A stretch of 64,000 nt of DNA, taken from NCBI RefSeq assembly GCF_003316845.1, contig NZ_QMIK01000004.1, positions 248,001 to 312,000 on the forward strand, in the 5' to 3' direction. The stretch comes from Cognataquiflexum aquatile (GTDB lineage Bacteria > Bacteroidota > Bacteroidia > Cytophagales > Cyclobacteriaceae). The notes beneath the pieces are model-generated. The model had not been told where the DNA came from, did no database searches, and was given only the letters and a program-made list of their open reading frames with translations. Numbering within the stretch: position 1 is the stretch's first letter; every line of letters begins with the position of its first letter. Shown piece by piece: positions 8,856-18,778 of this stretch. The translations under genes were made by a program, and so were the position numbers.

Positions 8856-9869
8856 ATGATCCTTGAAGAGAGAATTGACGCATTTGACCAACTTGGAAGC
8901 ATTATCAGAAATATTTCTGAAGAAGATCTTTCCAATTTGTGCCGAAGAGTAGAGAACCAAAACAATTGGTTTTCGCCTCCACAGACAAAAAATGCGCTGA
9001 ATGCCCTTTTGGTTTTTTTGAACAAGGAAAGTCTGAAGAATTGGCTTTCGGTTTATGATCTTTCCCCCGCCAATGATCCAAAGTCCGTGGGTGTCCTCAT
9101 GGCAGGCAATATTCCGGCTGTTGGGTTTCATGACCTGATGTGTGTCTTGTTAACCGGACACAGGGCTTGCATCAAACTCAGTTCTTCAGATCAGGTGCTT
9201 ATCCTTTGGCTAATCGAAAAACTGGTGTCGATCCAACCAAAATTTAAATCTTTGATTTCTGTAGAAGAAATGCTCAAAAATAAAGATGCGTATATCGCCA
9301 CCGGAAGTGATAATTCAGCAAGGTATTTTGAGTATTATTTTGGCAAATATCCCAATATCATCAGGAAAAACAGGACTTCCGTGGGGATATTGGACGGAAC
9401 TGAATCCAAGGATGATTTTAGTAAACTTGGGTCCGATATTTTTCAATATTATGGGTTGGGCTGCAGAAATGTATCCAAGATTTTTGTTCCAAACAGGGAG
9501 ATTCTCATTTCTTTCATGGATTCCATTGAAGATTTCAGTGAAATCGCCAATAACCACAAGTTCTTCCACAATTACGAGTACAATAAATCCATCTTACTGG
9601 TAAACAAGGAAGATCATCTCGATAATGGTTTTCTGATCTTGCAGGAAAGCAAAGGTCTGGTTTCTCCTATTTCCGTTCTTTACTATGAAGTCTATCAAAC
9701 CACAGCGGAACTGAATGAATTGATCAAGACGGTCAGCGACAAAATCCAATGTAAGCTTTCTCGGGGAGGTTGGTTTGAGGACAGCCTTGATTTTGGTCAG
9801 GCCCAATGCCCCACTTTGGGAGATTATGCAGATGGAATTGATACCATTGCGTTTTTAAAAAGTATATAA
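8856..9869 (+). CDS. Acyl-CoA reductase, LuxC-like
   Basis: 337 residues from the ATG at 8856. It resembles the LuxC acyl-CoA reductase family (PF05893): SVGVLMAGNIPAVGFHDL is the nucleotide-binding region, and YGLGCRNVSKIFVP carries the likely catalytic Cys at residue 203. It is much shorter than LuxC of luminous bacteria (about 480 residues), and no luxD, luxE or luciferase gene is nearby. The expected reaction is reduction of a fatty acyl-CoA to the aldehyde with NADPH; the role in this organism is unknown. An in-frame ATT at 8820 was rejected as the start. It converges on the kinase gene at 9878. Confidence 0.85.
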   Translation: MILEERIDAFDQLGSIIRNISEEDLSNLCRRVENQNNWFSPPQTKNALNALLVFLNKESLKNWLSVYDLSPANDPKSVGVLMAGNIPAVGFHDLMCVLLTGHRACIKLSSSDQVLILWLIEKLVSIQPKFKSLISVEEMLKNKDAYIATGSDNSARYFEYYFGKYPNIIRKNRTSVGILDGTESKDDFSKLGSDIFQYYGLGCRNVSKIFVPNREILISFMDSIEDFSEIANNHKFFHNYEYNKSILLVNKEDHLDNGFLILQESKGLVSPISVLYYEVYQTTAELNELIKTVSDKIQCKLSRGGWFEDSLDFGQAQCPTLGDYADGIDTIAFLKSI

Positions 9870-9877
9870 TTCAGTAT

Positions 9878-11626
9878 TTATTCATTTTTGGGAAGGCTAA
9901 AACTGAATTCACTTCCTTTTCCTGTTTGGCTATGGATGCTTAATTCTCCGCCATTTTTGACGATATAGTCATGCACAAGAAGCATTCCCAATCCGGTTCC
10001 GGTAGTTTTGTCTTTTCCGGGAGTAGTGAATGATTCCCTGTTTTTGAGCTTTTCCAGATTTTCTTCTGATATCCCTAATCCCGTGTCTTTGACTTTGACA
10101 GAAATGGTTTCTTCATTTTCTTTGAGAATAACGGTCACATAATCCCCTTGTCCGGAGAATTTTATCGCGTTGCTGATAAGGTTCCGAATAGCCAGATCGA
10201 TCATGTTTTTATCAGCAAAAACCTGAAGATTACCATATTTTTGGAGTGTCAGCGTAATTCCTTTTTCTTTCGTGATCTTTTCAAAGAGTAAAATCTGCTG
10301 CTCTACCAATTTGTCAAGGTCAAAGATTTTCTTCTCCAAATATTCTCCTTTTAGTTGGCTGCTGGTCCAAGCCAAAAGGTTTTCAAGCAAAATAGAAACC
10401 GAGTCCATGTTTTTATTGATTTCAGGAAGGATTTCAAAAAACTCTTCTTTGGTGATCACGCCTTCAAATGACAGTTTTATCAGTTCCCTGATCCCAAAAA
10501 TCGGCCCTTTCAAATCATGGGAAATTATGGTAAAAAGTTTGTCTTTAAGGCTATTGAGATTTTTTAATTCCTCTGCCTGTTTTCTAATTTGGTTCTGGAT
10601 AGATTTCTTGAGGGTGATGTCCTCAAATATGACCATCATTCCTATCGGTTCACCTTTTTTGTCTTTGATAGGAACATACTCTATGGAAAGGTCTTTTTTC
10701 CCGGACAATAGATTTAAGGAGGATTCAATCTCCATTTTTTCACCTTGCTTCAGGTAACTTTCAAATTCAGTTTTTTCTCCAACAATTTCTTCAAGCCTTT
10801 TTCCAATCAAAAACGGAAGCGGCTGTTCCAGTATTTTCCCAATATGCGGGTTAAAATCAATGATCCGGAAATTGGGATCGAATACAAGAATTCCTTTGGT
10901 GATTACCTCAAATACTTTATCTCGTGCTATCGGTTTGATGCTGAAAAGATCGAATCTGATCAGCGCGATCCCCACTACAATATACATGATCAAAAATGCA
11001 TAAGGAGTAAGGTCTATATGCCCAAATGGTCTGAATCCAAATAGGTAAATTAAGTTGAAGGCCCAGGGAAAAAGCCCCGCAAGAACCAATAGGTTGTTTT
11101 GTTTTTTGAATACGGGATCAGCGTTTTTGAATTTATAGAGCAATATTAAAATCCCAAGGAAGAGTGAAATGTAAAAAAAGGATAGGTGGATATAGTACCA
11201 CGGCCCTATTTTGATGGCAAGCAAAGGGAAGGGACCGGATTCATCCACTGATACTTCCTGATAGTGTAAGTGGTGAAATTCATTGGTAAGCACCATCAAA
11301 AAAGTAATAGCGGGGACCACAAAAATCATAAGTAGGATTTTCGGTGTGGCGTACTTTTCAAGTCCGGAATATTTGAGGGAAAACCAAAGCCATGTTCCCG
11401 GTGCCATGGAAATCCCGATATATTCGATTTTGATCCAAAAAAGCATGGCATCAAGGCTTTTGACAGAAAGCTCAAAGCCATACCCAAGCGCCCAGATAGA
11501 GACAAATAACATGGTAAATGCAAACCACCGCACTGAGTCTCCTAATCTGTAGATGATTACAGTAGAAATGGCCGCTACGATTATTCCCGATACCAAAAGG
11601 GTAATGGAAAAAATATTTAGTTCCAC
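9878..11626 (-). CDS. Sensor histidine kinase with N-terminal 7TM domain
   Basis: 582 residues from a GTG start. Residues about 5-220 form seven membrane segments of the HisKA_7TM type. Residues about 235-345 are a PAS domain. The HisKA box has the phosphoacceptor His370 (SHDLKGP). The ATPase domain has the N box (NLISNAIKF), G1 (DTGLGIS) and G2 (GTGLGM). No response-regulator gene is adjacent, so its partner must be elsewhere. The signal is probably sensed within the membrane or by the PAS domain. It converges on the acyl-CoA reductase with 8 bp between stops. Confidence 0.93.
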   Translation of the reverse strand: MELNIFSITLLVSGIIVAAISTVIIYRLGDSVRWFAFTMLFVSIWALGYGFELSVKSLDAMLFWIKIEYIGISMAPGTWLWFSLKYSGLEKYATPKILLMIFVVPAITFLMVLTNEFHHLHYQEVSVDESGPFPLLAIKIGPWYYIHLSFFYISLFLGILILLYKFKNADPVFKKQNNLLVLAGLFPWAFNLIYLFGFRPFGHIDLTPYAFLIMYIVVGIALIRFDLFSIKPIARDKVFEVITKGILVFDPNFRIIDFNPHIGKILEQPLPFLIGKRLEEIVGEKTEFESYLKQGEKMEIESSLNLLSGKKDLSIEYVPIKDKKGEPIGMMVIFEDITLKKSIQNQIRKQAEELKNLNSLKDKLFTIISHDLKGPIFGIRELIKLSFEGVITKEEFFEILPEINKNMDSVSILLENLLAWTSSQLKGEYLEKKIFDLDKLVEQQILLFEKITKEKGITLTLQKYGNLQVFADKNMIDLAIRNLISNAIKFSGQGDYVTVILKENEETISVKVKDTGLGISEENLEKLKNRESFTTPGKDKTTGTGLGMLLVHDYIVKNGGELSIHSQTGKGSEFSFSLPKNE

Positions 11627-12109
11627 AGATGTTTGGATTTGATTAAGGACAGAAATGTAAACATTTTTAAAACCAAAGGACAGGTTTTTTGTATTTTGGG
11701 TTTGAACTTTAGTTTTTAAAGGGCAAACACATGAATGGGTATAAAAGAGCCAGATTCATTAAAATCACATTTTTATGGATTATCCTTTTTTTAAAAAATC
11801 AAAAATTCAGGATATACAATTGGGTGGTTTACCCTCAAATATGAAAATATCTAAACACCAAATAGGTGATATGAACACAAATAATTTGAAAACTTCGATT
11901 CTCCAATTTCTCAGTAAATTTTGGATAGTGAGACCAATCTTGGGACAGAGGGCGATAAGGACCTGAATAAATGGTCAATTGGAAAATTTTAAAACATTTC
12001 GGCCAAATAAATAACGTAGCTTACATGAAAACACTTCCAATTTTGGCCTGTTTTTTTATCTTTGCGAACGATAAAATTAACCTTCTCAACATTTTAAATA
12101 CAATTCCCA
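11627..12109. other. 483-bp intergenic region upstream of aconitase
   Basis: An AT-rich gap between the divergent kinase and aconitase genes. It holds a putative aconitase -7 box at 12057-12064. A 63-codon reading frame at 11775-11966 has no recognisable domain or start context, and I do not call it a gene. I saw no tRNA, riboswitch or strong hairpin. Confidence 0.5.
12057..12064 (+). promoter_or_regulatory. Putative -7 promoter element of aconitase
   Basis: TATCTTTG fits the Bacteroidota TAnnTTTG box, 45 bp before the ATG. A TTTG lies at 12042-12045 but only 11 bp away, too close for the usual spacing. Confidence 0.4.
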
Positions 12110-14374
12110 ATGGCATTTGATATAGAAATGATCAAGGCGGTCTATTCCAAATTCCCTTCAAGGGTGGAAGCTGCCAGAAAAGCAGTAGGAAAACCACTGA
12201 CCTTGACCGAAAAAATATTATATGCGCACCTTACCCAAGGGGAAGCGAATTCTTCCTTCGAAAGAGGTGTGTCATATGTGGATTTCAATCCTGATAGGGT
12301 AGCCATGCAGGATGCAACTGCGCAAATGGCACTTTTGCAGTTTATGCAGGCAGGAAGGGATAAGGTTGCGGTTCCATCAACGGTACATTGTGATCACCTA
12401 ATCCAAGCCGAAATCGGGGCCTTGGCCGATCTTAAAAAAGCAAATGATAAGAACAAAGAAGTGTATGACTTTCTTTCTTCTGTCTCCAATAAATACGGAA
12501 TAGGATTTTGGAAACCCGGAGCAGGTATTATCCACCAAGTGGTTTTGGAAAATTATGCTTTTCCCGGGGGAATGATGATAGGGACTGATTCCCATACACC
12601 AAATGCAGGTGGCTTGGGGATGATTGCAATAGGTGTCGGTGGCGCCGATGCATGTGATGTGATGGCAGGATTGCCTTGGGAACTGAAGTTTCCAAAATTG
12701 ATCGGAGTAAAATTGACGGGGAGGCTTTCTGGATGGACTTCTGCCAAAGATGTAATCCTTAAAGTGGCGGGAATTCTTACCGTAAAAGGCGGAACAGGAG
12801 CAGTGGTTGAATATTTTGGAGATGGTGCAAGGTCTCTTTCTGCTACAGGAAAAGGAACAATCTGTAACATGGGAGCTGAAATCGGAGCAACTACTTCAAT
12901 TTTTGGTTATGATGAAAAATCAGAAGCCTATTTGAGAGGAACTGAAAGAGGAGACATCGCCGATCTGGCCAATACTATCAAGAGTCACCTTACCGGCGAT
13001 GATGAGGTGTATTCCAATCCTGAGAAATATTTTGATCAGGTAATCGAAATCAACCTTTCTGAACTTGAGCCGCATATCAATGGGCCATTTACTCCTGATT
13101 TGGCGTGGCCGATTTCAAAATTCGCAGCAGCAGTGAGGGAAAACGGATGGCCTGCCAAGTTAGAGGTCGGGTTGATCGGTTCCTGTACCAATTCATCCTA
13201 TGAAGATATCTCAAGAGCAGCATCATTGGCGCAGCAGGCAGTAGACAAAAAATTGACGGCAAAGTCAGAATATACCATTACACCCGGTTCAGAGCAGGTA
13301 AGATTTACTGTCGAAAGAGATGGTTTTCTTGGGATTTTTGAAAACATGGGAGGAGTTGTTTTGGCCAATGCCTGTGGTCCATGTATCGGTCAATGGGCAA
13401 GGCATGGTGCTGAAAAGCAAGAAAAGAATTCTATCATCACCTCTTTCAACAGAAACTTTGCAAAAAGAGCAGATGGAAATCCAAATACGCACTCTTTTGT
13501 AGCTTCCCCTGAAATCGTGACGGCAATGGCGATTGCGGGAGATTTGACCTTCAACCCTTTGACCGATTCCCTTATCAATGAGGAAGGCAAATCAGTAAGA
13601 CTGGAAGAGCCAAGTGGAATGGAATTGCCTTCCAAAGGTTTTGCCGTTGAAGACGCCGGTTACCAGGCGCCCGCTGCAGATGGATCCAAAGTGAGTGTGT
13701 TGGTTGATCCCAAATCTGAAAGATTACAATTGCTTGAACCTTTCAAAGCATGGGAAGGAGCTGATCTGAAAGGATTAAAATTATTGATCAAAGCAAAAGG
13801 AAAATGTACCACAGACCATATTTCTATGGCAGGACCTTGGCTTAGGTTTAGGGGACATTTGGACAACATTTCAAATAATATGCTGATTGGTGCCCAAAAT
13901 GCATTCAATTTGGAAACCAATAAGGTGAAAAACCAACTTACCGGTGAATATGCAGAAGTTCCCGCGGTTCAACGTCACTATAAGCAACACGGAATTGGAT
14001 CAATCGTAGTTGGGGATGAGAATTATGGAGAAGGCTCATCAAGGGAACATGCTGCCATGGAGCCAAGATTCTTGGGAGTCAGGGCGATATTGGTAAAATC
14101 TTTTGCCAGGATACATGAAACAAACCTAAAAAAACAAGGTATGTTGGCACTCACTTTTGCAAATCCATCTGATTATGACCTGATTCAGGAAGATGATTCT
14201 ATTGATATTGGAGGATTGACTGATTTCAAACCAGGTAAGCCTTTGACTGTGGTTTTGAACCATGCTAATGGGACCAAAAACGAAATCGCGGTCAATCATA
14301 CCTATAATGAAGGTCAAATTGGTTGGTTTGTTGCAGGTTCTGCTTTGAATCTGATCAAAGAGGAGATTGATTAA
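12110..14374 (+). CDS. acnA: Aconitate hydratase (mitochondrial-type)
   Basis: 754 residues, the size of mitochondrial aconitase rather than the roughly 890 of bacterial AcnA. The [4Fe-4S] ligands are visible: Cys359 ([10 protein letters not shown]), Cys422 and Cys425 ([10 protein letters not shown]). Other family motifs include [14 protein letters not shown] and, in the swivel domain, [22 protein letters not shown]. It converts citrate to isocitrate in the TCA cycle in the cytoplasm. It is monocistronic, with a long leader region upstream and a GC-rich terminator immediately downstream. The symbol is used loosely, since this subtype is often named only aconitate hydratase. Confidence 0.97.
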   Translation: MAFDIEMIKAVYSKFPSRVEAARKAVGKPLTLTEKILYAHLTQGEANSSFERGVSYVDFNPDRVAMQDATAQMALLQFMQAGRDKVAVPSTVHCDHLIQAEIGALADLKKANDKNKEVYDFLSSVSNKYGIGFWKPGAGIIHQVVLENYAFPGGMMIGTDSHTPNAGGLGMIAIGVGGADACDVMAGLPWELKFPKLIGVKLTGRLSGWTSAKDVILKVAGILTVKGGTGAVVEYFGDGARSLSATGKGTICNMGAEIGATTSIFGYDEKSEAYLRGTERGDIADLANTIKSHLTGDDEVYSNPEKYFDQVIEINLSELEPHINGPFTPDLAWPISKFAAAVRENGWPAKLEVGLIGSCTNSSYEDISRAASLAQQAVDKKLTAKSEYTITPGSEQVRFTVERDGFLGIFENMGGVVLANACGPCIGQWARHGAEKQEKNSIITSFNRNFAKRADGNPNTHSFVASPEIVTAMAIAGDLTFNPLTDSLINEEGKSVRLEEPSGMELPSKGFAVEDAGYQAPAADGSKVSVLVDPKSERLQLLEPFKAWEGADLKGLKLLIKAKGKCTTDHISMAGPWLRFRGHLDNISNNMLIGAQNAFNLETNKVKNQLTGEYAEVPAVQRHYKQHGIGSIVVGDENYGEGSSREHAAMEPRFLGVRAILVKSFARIHETNLKKQGMLALTFANPSDYDLIQEDDSIDIGGLTDFKPGKPLTVVLNHANGTKNEIAVNHTYNEGQIGWFVAGSALNLIKEEID

Positions 14375-14384
14375 TATTGTATTG

Positions 14385-14411
14385 GCCGCGGATTATTTTC
14401 CGCGGCTTTTT
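14385..14411 (+). terminator. Terminator of aconitase gene
   Basis: GCCGCGG / CCGCGGC stem with a 7-8 nt loop, then TTTTT, starting 10 bp after the stop codon. Confidence 0.87.
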
Positions 14412-14430
14412 GATATTTGAATATTTAAAT

Positions 14431-15018
14431 ATGAGGATTTCAAATTTCCTTAAAACGCTTTTTTTATTCATTCTAAGTTTTGGGCTAATTCATTTTTGTT
14501 TTTCTCAAGAGAAAATAGAGAAAGAATCAAGGATTAGATCAAGCGAAGTTCCCGAACCTGCCAAAGAATGGTTATGTGATTCTTTTGAAGAGCTTAAAAG
14601 AGTAAGGTGGTTTTTAGAAAGTTCTCAAAACGGTATATCCTATGAAGCAAAATTCCATTATAAAGGTGATTATCATAGTGTAGAATTTAATTCGTCAGGT
14701 ATTGTGGAAGATGTAGAAATTGAAATTAGGCAATCAAGAGTTCCCAAAGAGGTCTGGAATGAGATTTCTTCTTATTTTGATGCAGAGTTTGATCAAGTAA
14801 AAATTGAAAAGATACAAATACAGTTTTCAGGCTCCATATCTGATTTAGAGGATTTTTTTGATGAAAACGATAGAGAGGGAATTCTTTCGCGCTATGAAAT
14901 AGTGTTTCAAGGTAAGAGTTCTAGTTGGGGATTATGGGAAGCTCTTTTTGATTCTACAGGAAAATTTATTTCAAAGATTAAGGTTAAAATCCGGCCTAAT
15001 GACAATTTGGTTTTTTAA
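14431..15018 (+). CDS. Secreted PepSY-like domain protein
   Basis: 195 residues with a signal peptide (FLFILSFGLIHFCFSQ). The mature protein carries two weak repeats of the PepSY-like (DUF2874/BLIP-like) pattern: a helix (VPEPAKEWL, later VPKEVWNEI), then strands with WF and YEAKFHYKGDYHSVEF. Such proteins are periplasmic and of unclear role; related PepSY domains bind or inhibit peptidases or sense ligands. The ATG at 14431 was chosen because earlier in-frame codons lie inside the aconitase terminator. Its stop overlaps the next start (TAATG), so translation of the pair is probably coupled. Confidence 0.65.
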   Translation: MRISNFLKTLFLFILSFGLIHFCFSQEKIEKESRIRSSEVPEPAKEWLCDSFEELKRVRWFLESSQNGISYEAKFHYKGDYHSVEFNSSGIVEDVEIEIRQSRVPKEVWNEISSYFDAEFDQVKIEKIQIQFSGSISDLEDFFDENDREGILSRYEIVFQGKSSSWGLWEALFDSTGKFISKIKVKIRPNDNLVF

Positions 15019-15695
15019 TGAAAGTCATTCTAGTTTTGATCATTTATTTAATAATTACCAATGCTACGGCTCAGGAAAACCAAACGTTTTTTACCGGGAT
15101 TTTCCCTGAAGTTTCTTTAACAAAAAAAATCAGCGATGTGAATAAATTGAATTTTAAAATTGAAAATCAAAGAGTACTTTTTGATAATAGAGATAAAGAG
15201 AACCCACAATTTACCCATTATAGGACTGATTTAATGATGTTTTTTGATCATAGTGTCAGACCGGGAGTTAGCATGGCATTGGGTATTTTTCATCGTTTTC
15301 AAGAAAATGAAAATAGTAATAGAATTATTCAGCAGTTTGCAGTTTTGCAGAGGATGAGGAATCTGAGGATTAACCATCGTATTAGAACTGACCAAACTTT
15401 TACCCGAAATGACGACCTAGAGCTTAGGATGAGGTATCGTATTTCTGGTGAAATCCCTCTTCAAGGTAAAATAGTTGACCCTAAGGAATTTTATTTAGTG
15501 ATATCAGAAGAGCTTATTTTTAGTTACAAAGGTGGTGACTTCGAGATTGAAAATCGGGTGGCATTGGCGCTTGGAAAATTATATAATAGCAGAGAAAAAC
15601 TAGAGTGGGGAGTGGACTATCGAACTGATGGATTTATTCAGGATGGATTTAGAACTCGATTATGGGGAAAAATTAGCTATTTCTATAATTTTTAA
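15018..15695 (+). CDS. DUF2490 family outer-membrane protein
   Basis: 225 residues with a short signal peptide ending NATAQ. The rest alternates charged and hydrophobic strands (LNFKIENQRVLFDN, LMMFFDHSVRPGVSMALGIFHRF, LRINHRIRTDQTF, FRTRLWGKISYFYNF) with an aromatic C-terminus, as in DUF2490 outer-membrane barrels of Bacteroidota. It overlaps the PepSY-like gene by 1 nt, so the two form an operon. Function is not established for the family; a role as an envelope barrel is inferred. Confidence 0.78.
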   Translation: MKVILVLIIYLIITNATAQENQTFFTGIFPEVSLTKKISDVNKLNFKIENQRVLFDNRDKENPQFTHYRTDLMMFFDHSVRPGVSMALGIFHRFQENENSNRIIQQFAVLQRMRNLRINHRIRTDQTFTRNDDLELRMRYRISGEIPLQGKIVDPKEFYLVISEELIFSYKGGDFEIENRVALALGKLYNSREKLEWGVDYRTDGFIQDGFRTRLWGKISYFYNF

Positions 15696-15826
15696 TTCAA
15701 ATTCCTTTGTGTAAACTGTAATTTTTTTGTTTTGAAATACAATTTGTTATATGTTTACAGATAAATAATTTTAAAATTATCCCCCAAATTTTAAAACTCT
15801 TTAATCACCCCCTTTTGCAAGTCCTT

Positions 15827-18778
15827 ATGAAGGAAAGAGGTATCAACAATACATTCAAGAAGATTATTTATGAATCATCAGAAATGGTTTTCTTGGCCGA
15901 CGATACCTATCCATATAATATTTTTTATACAAATGAATCTTTTGATAAAATAATCGGGGACAAATTAGTGGACAAAACCTTGGTGGGTTTGGGATTGGAT
16001 ATTAATTCTTACATATTCAGCGAGGAAATGATTATCAGTTTCCAAGATCACGAATTTGTTTTTAACATTGAGTTACCTCAGGATAATGGCTCAAATTATT
16101 TCCTTTTTTATAAAGGAAAAGAAATGAGGGCGCTTGGAATGCCCACCAAAAAGGAGACAGGGGAATTTTTCAAAAACACCCATGACCTGATAGCTATAGG
16201 TCAAGAAAATTTTCTGACATGGATCAGCAGTTCGGTCGCCGAAGTGTTGGGATATTCTCCGGAAGAAATGACAAATGTAGAGCTATGTCAGTTTTTTCAT
16301 TCCGAGGATTTGCCACAGGTTCAGGAGTTATTGTTGGGATTTAAGAAAGGGATATCCTACGGTCATGTGGAAGTAAGGATGATTTCAAAAAACGGGGATT
16401 TCAAGTGCATTGATTGGAATGTAAATTATCTGGAAGGGATTTTTTATGCGATAGGTAGAGATATTACAACGGAAAGACTTGTTAAAGAAGGGTTGGCTTG
16501 GAAAAATGAACTTACCAAACTTGGGGAAATTGTTTCCAAAACCGGGGTTTGGGAAATCATCATGCCAGAAAACAAGGTGATTTTGAGTGAAGGTTTTTGT
16601 TCGATTTTGGAGATGGGGCAAAGTGATTTTTTGAGTATTGAGCAAATCATTCAATATTTTTTACCTGATTTTCGACCAATGATTCAAAAGTCCCTGACTG
16701 AATTGATGGCTATTGGAAAAGACTTTGACTTGAGACTTAAAATCAAGTCAAAGCTTCAAAAAGAAAAATGGGTAAGGGTAATTGGAAAGAGTCAATTCAA
16801 AGACAATGCCACCTCAAAGGTTTTTGGGACTATCCGTGATATTTCAGAAGAAAATGACCTTTTGAGTGAGTTGGGGCTGTATAAGGAAATGTTTGAACAT
16901 TCTCCTGAATCAATATTGATTTCAGACATGTCCGGTAAAATCATTTTTACAAACCAGGAAGCGAACCAAAAACTTGGAATTTTAATCGGGTCAGGGGAAA
17001 CGTATAAGATCGGGAATTTTGATGAGCGTTTTGTTGAGGGAAGTGTCTGGGAAAACTTCCTCAGCCAATTAGCAAGAGATAAGAATCTCATGTACAAAAC
17101 CCAATATATCAAGAAGGATAAATTGGGGATTCACATGGAAGTGAATTGCAGTTTGGTAGAAATCAACCAGAATAAATACGTTGTTTCTTTTGCAAGAGAT
17201 ATTTCAGAGCGGGTCAATCTTGAACAGACGCTGCAGGATTCCTCGGATTTTCTACTCCATCTAACCGAACAGGTTCCCGGCGCTCTTTATCAATTTGTTT
17301 TAGACAAAGAAGGCCAGATGAAGTTTTCGTACTTAAGCCCGGGAATAAAGGATTTGTTGGGAATCAAAGAAACGGAATTAAAGGATTTTAGTGATATCAG
17401 CCTTGCCATCAATAAAGTTCATCCTGAAGACATTGGTCTTGTACTTACTTCGACAGTGACTTCAGCAAGGACACTAAAGCCTTGGAATTGCCAATTCAGA
17501 GTCAAAGAACCTGCAAATGGGCAATTTAAGTGGGTCTATGGTGCAGCAAAACCTGAAATGTTGGAGAATGAAGATGTGGTCTGGTATGGATATCTGACTG
17601 ATATTTCTGACCAAAAGAGATTTGAGGAAAACCTTAAAAATGCCCGAGAGCAGGCTGAAAGGGCCAGTCAGATCAAATCCGAGTTTTTATCCATGATCAG
17701 TCATGAATTGCGTACCCCTCTCAATGCCATTTCCGGATCAGTTTATACTCTGCTTCAGGATGATCATACTTCCCAACAAGCATCTGCACTGAATACCATA
17801 AACTTTGCGGTTGATAACCTGATCATCATGATCAATGATTTATTGGATTATCAAAAAATCGAAGCCGGCAAACTTACCTTGGAATACAACCCAATGAATT
17901 TAAAGGAGGTTGTCAATCAGGTGGTAAAAGGCCTTGAGTTTCATGCAAAAGACAGTCGCAATAAACTGATTCTAAATATCCAGGAGGAATTAAATCAAGA
18001 GGTGAAAGGCGATAAAGTCAGACTTGCCCAAATTTTGAATAACCTGATTACAAATGCCCTCAAGTTTACCAACAACGGAGAGGTAGAGATTGAGGTCAGG
18101 ATTAGGGAGTTCTTGGATGAAAAAATCAGGGTTTATTTTTCAGTGAAGGACAGTGGCATTGGGATAGCCAAAGAACACCAATCAAGGATTTTTAACCAAT
18201 TTGATCAGATTCACCATTCTTTCAGCAAAAAATATGGAGGAACCGGATTGGGTCTTTCCATTACAAAAAGGTTGCTTGAACAAATGAACAGTCAGATCGG
18301 TCTTGAGTCAGAATTGGGAATGGGTTCCATCTTCTTTTTTGAAATTGTATTCGAAAAAACCAAGAAACTATTTGTTCCTGCCCCTCAAAAGGAAAATGCT
18401 GCCATGTTGCCCTTCGATAAAATAAAACTATTGATGGCTGAGGACAATGATGTAAATGCACTTGTACTTGGAAAAATCATTAAAAAATGGGGTATTGAAT
18501 ATGACAGGGTAAATAACGGCCAAGAAGCTGTGGATGCTGTAAAAAATGAAAAATATGATTGTGTTTTAATGGACATTCAAATGCCTGTTATGGATGGATT
18601 TGAGGCTACAAAACTTATCAAATCAATCTCAAATGTCCCGGTTTTGGCATTATCTGCTGCTGCCAAGCAGGATTTGATAGAAAAAATCGACCAGAGTGGA
18701 TTTACAGGTTATGTCTCAAAACCTATTGATGCTTCAGAGTTATTGAAAAAAATCAAAGAAGCATTGAATCACTTTTGA
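15827..18778 (+). CDS. Hybrid sensor histidine kinase/response regulator with tandem PAS domains
   Basis: 983 residues from the ATG at 15827; a TTG four codons earlier is possible. It has no membrane segment, so it should be cytoplasmic. About four PAS-type modules fill residues 110-610 (for example FKKGISYGHVEVRMISKNGD and GQFKWVYGAAKPEM, the latter a PAS_3 pattern). HisKA has phosphoacceptor His626 (MISHELRTP). The ATPase domain has NNLITNALKF, DSGIGIA and GGTGLGLSI. The C-terminal receiver domain has the acceptor Asp916 (LMDIQMPVMDGFEA) and a conserved Lys near the end (GYVSKPID). There is no output domain, so it probably feeds a phosphorelay. Its stop overlaps the convergent TPR gene by 10 bp. 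Confidence 0.95.
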   Translation: MKERGINNTFKKIIYESSEMVFLADDTYPYNIFYTNESFDKIIGDKLVDKTLVGLGLDINSYIFSEEMIISFQDHEFVFNIELPQDNGSNYFLFYKGKEMRALGMPTKKETGEFFKNTHDLIAIGQENFLTWISSSVAEVLGYSPEEMTNVELCQFFHSEDLPQVQELLLGFKKGISYGHVEVRMISKNGDFKCIDWNVNYLEGIFYAIGRDITTERLVKEGLAWKNELTKLGEIVSKTGVWEIIMPENKVILSEGFCSILEMGQSDFLSIEQIIQYFLPDFRPMIQKSLTELMAIGKDFDLRLKIKSKLQKEKWVRVIGKSQFKDNATSKVFGTIRDISEENDLLSELGLYKEMFEHSPESILISDMSGKIIFTNQEANQKLGILIGSGETYKIGNFDERFVEGSVWENFLSQLARDKNLMYKTQYIKKDKLGIHMEVNCSLVEINQNKYVVSFARDISERVNLEQTLQDSSDFLLHLTEQVPGALYQFVLDKEGQMKFSYLSPGIKDLLGIKETELKDFSDISLAINKVHPEDIGLVLTSTVTSARTLKPWNCQFRVKEPANGQFKWVYGAAKPEMLENEDVVWYGYLTDISDQKRFEENLKNAREQAERASQIKSEFLSMISHELRTPLNAISGSVYTLLQDDHTSQQASALNTINFAVDNLIIMINDLLDYQKIEAGKLTLEYNPMNLKEVVNQVVKGLEFHAKDSRNKLILNIQEELNQEVKGDKVRLAQILNNLITNALKFTNNGEVEIEVRIREFLDEKIRVYFSVKDSGIGIAKEHQSRIFNQFDQIHHSFSKKYGGTGLGLSITKRLLEQMNSQIGLESELGMGSIFFFEIVFEKTKKLFVPAPQKENAAMLPFDKIKLLMAEDNDVNALVLGKIIKKWGIEYDRVNNGQEAVDAVKNEKYDCVLMDIQMPVMDGFEATKLIKSISNVPVLALSAAAKQDLIEKIDQSGFTGYVSKPIDASELLKKIKEALNHF

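Noticed and set aside
10272-10757. 161-codon reading frame antisense to the 7TM kinase gene
   Set aside because: Lies opposite a well-supported kinase domain; its composition is a shadow of the kinase codons.
11775-11966. 63-codon reading frame upstream of aconitase
   Set aside because: No domain, no signal, no start context and AT-rich composition typical of spacer; kept as non-coding.
15815-15826. TTG start for the hybrid kinase
   Set aside because: The ATG four codons downstream fits equally well and is the more likely start.
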